Assembly: GCA_035048485.1 (NCBI GenBank)
Contig: CM068584.1
Span: 69,104,637 to 69,168,636, forward strand
Direction: 5' to 3'
From: Pteria penguin
Taxonomy: Eukaryota > Mollusca > Bivalvia > Pterioida > Pteriidae
DNA: 64,000 bases
Shown here piece after piece: positions 54,301-63,351 of this stretch. Made by a program: the position numbers and the translations under genes. How positions within the stretch are numbered: position 1 is the first letter of the stretch; every line of letters starts with the position of its first letter. The notes under the pieces are model-generated. The model did not search any database. It worked only from the letters and a program-made list of their open reading frames with translations, and had not been told where the DNA came from.

Positions 54301-57300
54301 CACGCCTACTGTGTATATAGGATTAGAAATTAATGGTATCCAGGCAGCCCAAGGTAAGCTAATTTTGCATTCGGCTAGTCGAGTCAAACCTAAACAAGCC
54401 CCCTACCTTAGCTACAAGAGACCTGTGTATCACTTCAACCAGTACGTAGTACGGACGGCAACAGATAGCCGCTGGACTTATGTACGGTCCCTACCGACTA
54501 CTGACCTGTTTGTGATTTATTCCAGTACATGAAGTTGACAGGACTGCCGCTGACCTCTACGTACGCCCCCTGTCCCAGTACGTGAAGCGGACGGGTCTAC
54601 CGCTGGTCACTACGTACGCCCCCTACCCCGACTATAGAGTACTGACCTGTGTGTCATTTATCCCAGTACGTGAAGCGGACGGGTCTACCGCTGGTCACTA
54701 GGTACGCCCCCTACCCCGGCTATAGAGTACTGACCTGTGTGTGATTTATCCCAGTACGTGAAGCGGACGGGTCTACCGCTGGTCACTACGTACGCCCCCT
54801 ACCCCGGCTATAGAGTACTGACCTGTGTGTGATTTATCCCAGTACGTGAAGCGGACGGGTCTACCGCTGGTCACTACGTACGCCCTCTACCCCGGCTATA
54901 GAGTACTGACCTGTGTGTGATTTATCCCAGTACGTGAAGCGGACGGGTCTACCGCTGGTCACTAGGTACGCCCTCTACCCCGGCTATAGAGTACTGACCT
55001 GTGTGTGATTTATCCCAGTACGTGAAGCGGACGAGTCTACCGCTGGTCACTACGTACGCCCTCTACCCCGGCTATAGAGTACTGACCTGTGTGTGATTTA
55101 TCCCAGTACGTGAAGCGGACGGGTCTACCGCTGGTCACTAGGTACGCCCTCTACCCCGGCTATAGAGTACTGACCTGTGTGTGATTTATCCCAGTACGTG
55201 AAGCGGACGGGTCTACCGCTGGTCACTACGTACGCCCTCTACCCCGGCTATAGAGTACTGACCTGTGTGTCATTTATTCCAGTACGTGAAGCGGACGGGT
55301 CTACGGCTGGTCACTAGGTACGCCCTCTACCCCGGCTATAGAGTACCGACCTGTGTGTGATTTATCCCAGTACGTGAAGCGGACGGGTCTACCGCTGGTC
55401 ACTAGGTACGCCCTTTACCCCGGCTATAGAGTACTGACCTGTGTGTGATTTATCCCAGTACGTGAAGCGGACGGGTCTACCGCTGGTCACTAGGTACGCC
55501 CCCTACCCCGGCTATAGAGTACTGACCTGTGTGCGATTTATCCCAGTACGTGAAGCGGACGGGTCTACCGCTGGTCACTAGGTACGCCCTCTACCCCGGC
55601 TATAGAGTACTGACCTGTGTGTGATTTATCCCAGTACGTGAAGCGGACGGGTCTACCGCTGGTCACTACGTACGCCCTCTACCCCGGCTAAAGAGTACTG
55701 ACCTGTGTGTGATTTATCCCAGTACGTGAAGCGGACGGGTCTACCGCTGGTCACTAGGTACGCCCCCTACCCCGGCTATAGAGTACTGACCTGTGTGCGA
55801 TTTATCCCAGTACGTGAAGCGGACGGGTCTACCGCTGGTCACTAGGTACGCCCTCTACCCCGGCTATAGAGTACTGACCTGTGTGCGATTTATCCCAGTA
55901 CGTGAAGCGGACGGGTCTACCGCTGGTCACTAGGTACGCCCCCTACCCCGGCTATAGAGTACTGACCTGTGTGCGATTTATCCCAGTACGTAAAGCGGAC
56001 GGGTCTACCGCTGGTCACTACGTACGCCCTCTACCCCGGCTATAGAGTACCGACCTGTGTGTGATTTATCCCAGTACGTGAAGCGGACGGGTCTACAGCT
56101 GGTCACTAGGTACGCCCTCTACCCCGGCTATAGAGTACTGACCTGTGTGTGATTTATCCCAGTACGTGAAGCGGACGGGTCTACCGCTGGTCACTAGGTA
56201 CGCCCTCTACCCCGGCTATAGAGTACTGACCTGTGTGTGATTTATCCCAGTACGTGAAGCGGACGGGTCTACCGCTGGTCACTACGTACGCCCCCTACCC
56301 CGGCTATAGAGTACTGACCTGTGTGTCATTTATCCCAGTACGTGAAGCGGACGGGTCTACCGCTGGTCACTAGGTACGCCCTCTACCCCGGCTATAGAGT
56401 ACTGACCTGTGTGTGATTTATCCCAGTACGTGAAGCGGACGGGTCTACCGCTGGTCACTACGTACGCCCCATACCCCGGCTATAGAGTACTGACCTGTGT
56501 GTGATTTATCCCAGTACGTGAAGCGGACGGGTCTACCGCTGGTCACTACGTACGCCCTCTACCCCGGCTATAGAGTACTGACCTGTGTGTGATTTATCCC
56601 AGTACGTGAAGCGGACTGGTCTACCGCTGGTCACTAGGTACGCCCTCTACCCCGGCTATAGAGTACTGACCTGTGTGTGATTTATCCCAGTACGTGAAGC
56701 GGACGGGTCTACCGCTGGTCACTACGTACGCCCTCTACCCCGGCTATAGAGTACTGACCTGTGTGTGATTTATTCCAGTACGTGAAGCGGACGGGTCTAC
56801 AGCTGGTCACTACGTACGCCCTCTACCCCGGCTATAGAGTACTGACCTGTGTGTGATTTATCCCAGTACGTGAAGCGGACGGGTCTACAGCTGGTCATTA
56901 CGTACGCCCCCTACCCCGGCTATAGAGTATTGACCTGTGTGTCATTTATCCCAGTACGTGAAGCGGACGGGTCTTCCGCTGGTCACTACGTACGCCCTCT
57001 ACCCCGGCTATAGAGTACTGACCTGTGTGTGATTTATCCCAGTACGTGAAGCGGACGGGTCTACCGCTGGTCACTACGTACGCCCTCTACCCCGGCTATA
57101 GAGTACTGACCTGTGTGTGATTTATCCCAGTACGTGAAGCGGACGGGTCTACAGCTGGTCACTAGGTACGCCCTCTACACCGGCTATAGAGTACTGACCT
57201 GTGTGTGATTTATCCCAGTACGTGAAGCGGACGGGTCTACCGCTGGTCATTAGGTACGCCCTCTACCCCGGCTATAGAGTACTGACCTGTGTGTGATTTA

Positions 57301-59628
57301 TCCCAGTACGTGAAGCGGACGAGTCTACCGCTGGTCACTACGTACGCCCTCTACCCCGGCTATAGAGTACCGACCTGTGTGTGATTTATCCCAGTACGTG
57401 AAGCGGACGGGTCTACCGCTGGTCACTAGGTACGCCCCCTACCCCGGCTATAGAGTACCGACCTGTGTGTGATTTATCCCAGTACGTGAAGCGGACGGGT
57501 CTACCGCTGGTCACTAGGTACGCCCTCTACCCCGGCTATAGAGTACTGACCTGTGTGTGATTTATCCCAGTACGTGAAGCGGACGGGTCTACCGCTGGTC
57601 ACTAGGTACGCCCCCTACCCCGACTATAGAGTACTGACCTGTGTGTGATTTATCCCAGTACGTGAAGCGGACGGGTCTACCGCTAGTCACTAGGTACGCC
57701 CCCTACCCCGGCTATAGAGTACTGACCTGTGTGTGATTTATCCCAGTACGTGAAGCGGACGGGTCTACCGCTGGTCACTAGGTACGCCCCCTACCCCGGC
57801 TATAGAGTACTGACCTGTGTGTGATTTATCCCAGTACGTGAAGCGGACGGGTCTACCGCTGGTCATTAGGTACGCCCTCTACCCCGGCTATAGAGTACCG
57901 ACCTGTGTGTGATTTATCCCAGTACGTGAAGCGGACGGGTCTACCGCTGGTCACTACGTACGCCCTCTACCCCGGCTATAGAGTACCGACCTGTGTGTGA
58001 TTTATCCCAGTACGTGAAGCGGACGGGTCTACCGCTGGTCATTACGTACGCCCTCTACCCCGGCTATAGTGTACTGACGTGTGTGTGATTTATCCCAGTA
58101 CGTGAAGCGGACGGGTCTACCGCTGGTCACTAGGTACGCCCTCTACCCCGGCTATAGAGTACTGACCTGTGTGTCATTTATCCCAGTACGTGAAGCGGAC
58201 GGGTCTACCGCTGGTCACTAGGTACGCCCTCTACCCCGGCTATAGAGTACTGACCTGTGTGTGATTTATCCCAGTACGTGAAGCGGACGGGTCTACCGCT
58301 GGTCACTACGTACGCCCTCTACCCCGGCTATAGAGTACTGACCTGTGTGTGATTTATCCCAGTACGTGAAGCGGACGGGTCTACCGCTGGTTACTAGGTA
58401 AGCCCCCTACCCCGGCTATAGAGTACTGACCTGTGTGTCATTTATCCCAGTACGTGAAGCGGACGGGTCTACCGCTGGTCACTACGTACGCCCCCTACCC
58501 CGGCTATAGAGTACTGACCTGTGTGTGATTTATCCCAGTACGTGAAGCGGACGGGTCTACCGCTGGTCACTACGTACGCCCTCTACCCCGGCTATAGAGT
58601 ACTGACCTGTGTGTGATTTATCCCAGTACGTGAAGCGGACGGGTCTACCGCTGGTCACTAGGTACGCCCTCTACCCCGGCTATAGAGTACTGACCTGTGT
58701 GTGATTTATCCCAGTACGTGAAGCGGACGGGTCTACCGCTGGTCACTAGGTACGCCCTCTACCCCGGCTATAGAGTACTGACCTGTGTGTGATTTATCCC
58801 AGTACGTGAAGCGGACGGGTCTACCGCTGGCCCATGCGTAAGTCCCCCGCACCTTGATGTCCGACAGTCCGTTCCAGAAGTAGAAGCTACTATGTGGCAG
58901 GTAGTTAGTTATGAAGGCTTGCTGAAACCTGAAATAGAATGCCATAGCATCATATGGGGATATAGGATATGACGTCATATATGGGAGGCCATAGGATGCT
59001 AAGCCATTGGACGTGACGTTATCTCATATTTATCCCATAAAATGTGACGCCATATTTTTATGAGACGTCATAAGATGTGACGCCATTAGATGTGGTCTTA
59101 CCTTATGATATCATAGGATGTAAAACCCGTATTATGTGACGTCATTGCGCCATTGGATGGGACATTACAGTGTGTGGTGCAATACGATGTGACGCCATAC
59201 TATGTAACCTAAAAAAATGACGCCACTGGCTTGAACGCCAGAGTCTGTGTTATCATAGAATGTGGCTCCATGAAATGTGATAACATATGTGGCATCACAG
59301 AAGAAGTGACGTTGTACCACGTGACGTTCACATCATGATACCATAGGATCTAAATTCATTATGTAACGCAGCTGAGGTCAATACAATATCTAAAATCCAA
59401 TAAATGTTACACCATATTCCCTGGGAAATCAGTCCATATCATACACCTCAGCTTCAGCCATCGTTTATATACAATTTCTCATAGCTAGCTCTCTCTCTCT
59501 CTCTCTCTCCATGTCTTTCTCAGTGGCGGATTTTTTGCCACATATTTACATGCAAAAATCCAGATTTGGCACCAGTTTGGCTATTACACATGTGCTCCTC
59601 CCCTTTACGAAAGTTTTGGATCCGCCAC

Positions 59629-59665
<37 letters not shown>

Positions 59666-62600
59666 GGTCATATGGAATAATAAATGACTTGTTAATTTCA
59701 AAATTCCCACCACCAGCTTACCAGAAATCATCTCCCATCAGCTTACTTAAAGAAAATTAAATACTGACCGATTGTTTATCGTTGCTAGGTTACCATGGAA
59801 TCTGGATTTACAAAAGGCCTGCGCATCAGTCCATGATTTTTTGGTGTAGACCATTGTGTAGCATTTTGATCCATATCCTCTAGCGGGCTGAAACAACAAA
59901 CGCAAAGAACACATGTAGACGATACACGTAAACGACACACGTAAACAATATATGTAATTCTAACATGACTCGAGAATTTTCCCCTATATGTCCCATAGAG
60001 TTCCACTGTGCATTATTCTCCGATATATTCACGGTTAGAATCAGCACGCCTTACTAGCAGTCACGACGTTTAAAAGCCCCGCCCATCGGTATTTTGACCG
60101 TTACGGTGTCAACAAAATCAATATGTAGATTTCCAGAAAACCATTTAGGTCATTCCATTTACGTTTTCTGAAAATCAAATTCTTGATTTTTACATCACAT
60201 GCACCCCTGTTGTCTGCATGGTCTAAATTTATTGTTGTTGACATAAGATATTAATATTTACGGTAAGTACTTAACTAGTTCATGTCAAAATAGAAATAAT
60301 GACATCCTAATCGTTATTTAATGTCCAGTAACCGCCCCTCATCGCATGAACCAATCAAATTACCACAATTTGATTGATTAATTCGACTCGTGGCGGATAC
60401 TGGACATTAGATAACGATGAGGACGTCATTATTTCTTAAACGACACACGTAAACGACACATGTAAACGACACATATAAACGATACACGTAAACGACACGC
60501 GTAACCAACATATGTAAACGACACACGTAAACGACACACGTAAACGACACATGTAAACGATACACGTAAACGACACACGTAAACAACATATGTAAACGAC
60601 ACACGTAAACGACACATGTAAACGATACACGTAAACGACTCACATAAAGTACATATGTAAACGACACACGTAAGACACATGTAAACAACATGTGTAAACA
60701 ACACACTTAAACAGCACACGTAAATACACACGTAAGCGACACACGAAAACAACACATGTTAGCGACACACGTAAATAATAGTTTTAAGTAAAAGACAAAC
60801 GTAAGCAAAACGTGTCACACATAAAATACAACACCTGTACATGTAAATGTATATGTAAATGTCGCACATAAACGACTCATGTAAACGACACAGGCAAACT
60901 GCACACGTTAACGACACACATAAAGAATACACATAATCAACACAACATATGTAACTAACACACGATAAGGCTATATCTAATCGGTAAATATTAAAGACGT
61001 AAACGACACCTGTAAATGAAACGCACATAAAGCACATTCTATGTACTGTTATAACAGGATAACATCTTGTGTACTGATCCTATAAGTGTGAATGTACTCG
61101 ATGACATCCCGTGTACTGTAACAATATATGTTTACATCCTGTGTGCAGTTTTTATGAGTATGAGTGTACTACATACTAATACTGTATAAATGAGTGTCAG
61201 TGTACCAGATGACATCCTGTATACTGTAATAATGACTGTAAGTGTACCAGATTACATCCTGCATACTGTGTAAATGAGTGTCAGTGTACCAGATGACATC
61301 CTGTATACTGTAATAATGAGTGTAAGTGTACCAGATTACATCCTGCATACTGTATAAATGAGTGACAGTGTACCAGATTACATCCTGTATACTGTAATAA
61401 TGAGTGTAAGTGTACCAGATTACATTCTGCATACTGTATAAATGAGTGTCAGTGTACCAGATGACATCCTGTATACTGTAATAATGAGTGTAAGTGTACC
61501 AGATTACATCCTGCATACTGTATAAATGAGTGACAGTGTACCAGATGACATCCTGTATACTGTAATAATGAGTGTAATAATGAGTGTAAGAGTACCAAAT
61601 TACGTATTATATACTGCAATAATGAGTGTAAGTGTACCAGATTGCATCCTTTGTATTCCGGAGCTTGTGTCTTCGACACAACTTGAACTGGGCGTCTGCA
61701 GACAAAACCGGGAGACGTGTCCTCGCACACCCCATCATTCCATCCAGGTCTCTAGAAGACATAAATAGCATAAAAGCGTTATTTAAACCACTATAACATC
61801 CGGGTCTCTACACAACATACAGAAGGCACATATACAGTTAAAATATCATTCCATTCGAATCTACACAAAATAAACAAAAAAACAAAATAAACATACACCT
61901 CATTTAAACCAGCTCACTACATGTACATAGTGGTAAGATATCACCGCGTTCTCTAGCCTAGTACACTACATGTATATAGTGGTAAGATATCACCGCGTTC
62001 TCTAGCCTAGTTCACTACATGTATATAGTGGTAATATATCACCGCGTTCTCTAGCCTAGTTCACTACATGTATATAGTGGTAAGATATCACCGCGTTCTC
62101 TAGTCTAGTTCACTACATGTATATAGTGGTAATATATCACCGCGTTCTCTAGTCTAGTTCACTACATGTATATAGTGGTAAGATATCACCGCGTTCTCTA
62201 GCCTAGTTCACTACATGTATATAGTGGTAAGATATCACCGCGTTCTCTAGCCTAGTACACTAGATGTATATAGTGGTAAGATATCACCGCGTTTTCTAGT
62301 CTAGTACACTAGATGTATATAGTGGTAAGATATCTCCGCGTTCTCTAGCCTAGTACACTACATGTATATAGTGGTAAGATATCACCGCGTTCTCTAGTCT
62401 AGTTCACTACATGTACATAGTGTTAAGATATCACTGCGTTCTCTAGCCTAGTTCACTACATGTATATAGTGGTAAGATATCACCGCGTTCTCTAGCCTAG
62501 TTCACTAGATGTAGATAGTGATAAGATATCACCGCGTTCTCTAGCCTAGTACACTACATCTATATAGTGGTAAGATATCACCGCGTTCTCTAGCCTACTT

Positions 62601-63126
62601 CATAGGTTTATTTGAATGAGTCATAAGCAGAATGCGAGAGAGTTTTTAACAAGGGCATATAGCTTACCCTATTTGATTGGGAACAGAAGATATAAATTCA
62701 AATGGAGAGTTTTTATCAATTGATAACCGAACCTATTTGAATTGGGCATATAATACATGTATATACTATAACTGAATCAAAATGAAGAGTTCCAATCAAG
62801 GGCAGATAACTCACATTGATGTAGATCATTACACAATCCTCGTTATGGTGCATCCAGCTGTTGGGTTCGTGAGCCGCCCAGTTGGTGTAAACCACGGGAC
62901 TCCCGTCTGACCACTGAAACTTATTGTCCACCAGACGGTCATTCAGACCGATCCAATAGCCGTCCCAGGATTGATTGGCTGTAAATAATAGGTCAGAACA
63001 ACGATCAAAACGAGAGAGATAGACAGAGAGAGAGACAGACAGACAGAGAGAGACAGGCAGACAGAGAGAGACAGACAAACAGACAGAGACAGAGACAGAG
63101 ACAGACAGACAGAGAGAGAGACAGGC

Positions 63127-63174
<48 letters not shown>

Positions 63175-63252
63175 AGACAGAGAGAAAGACAGACAGACAG
63201 ACGGAGAGAGTCAGGCAGACGGAGAGAGACAGACAGACAGACAGAGAGAGAC

Positions 63253-63351
<99 letters not shown>

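Noticed and set aside
60407..61037. Cys/Val/Arg-rich minus frames
   Set aside because: Made by the 12-bp array (12 is divisible by three). No other support.
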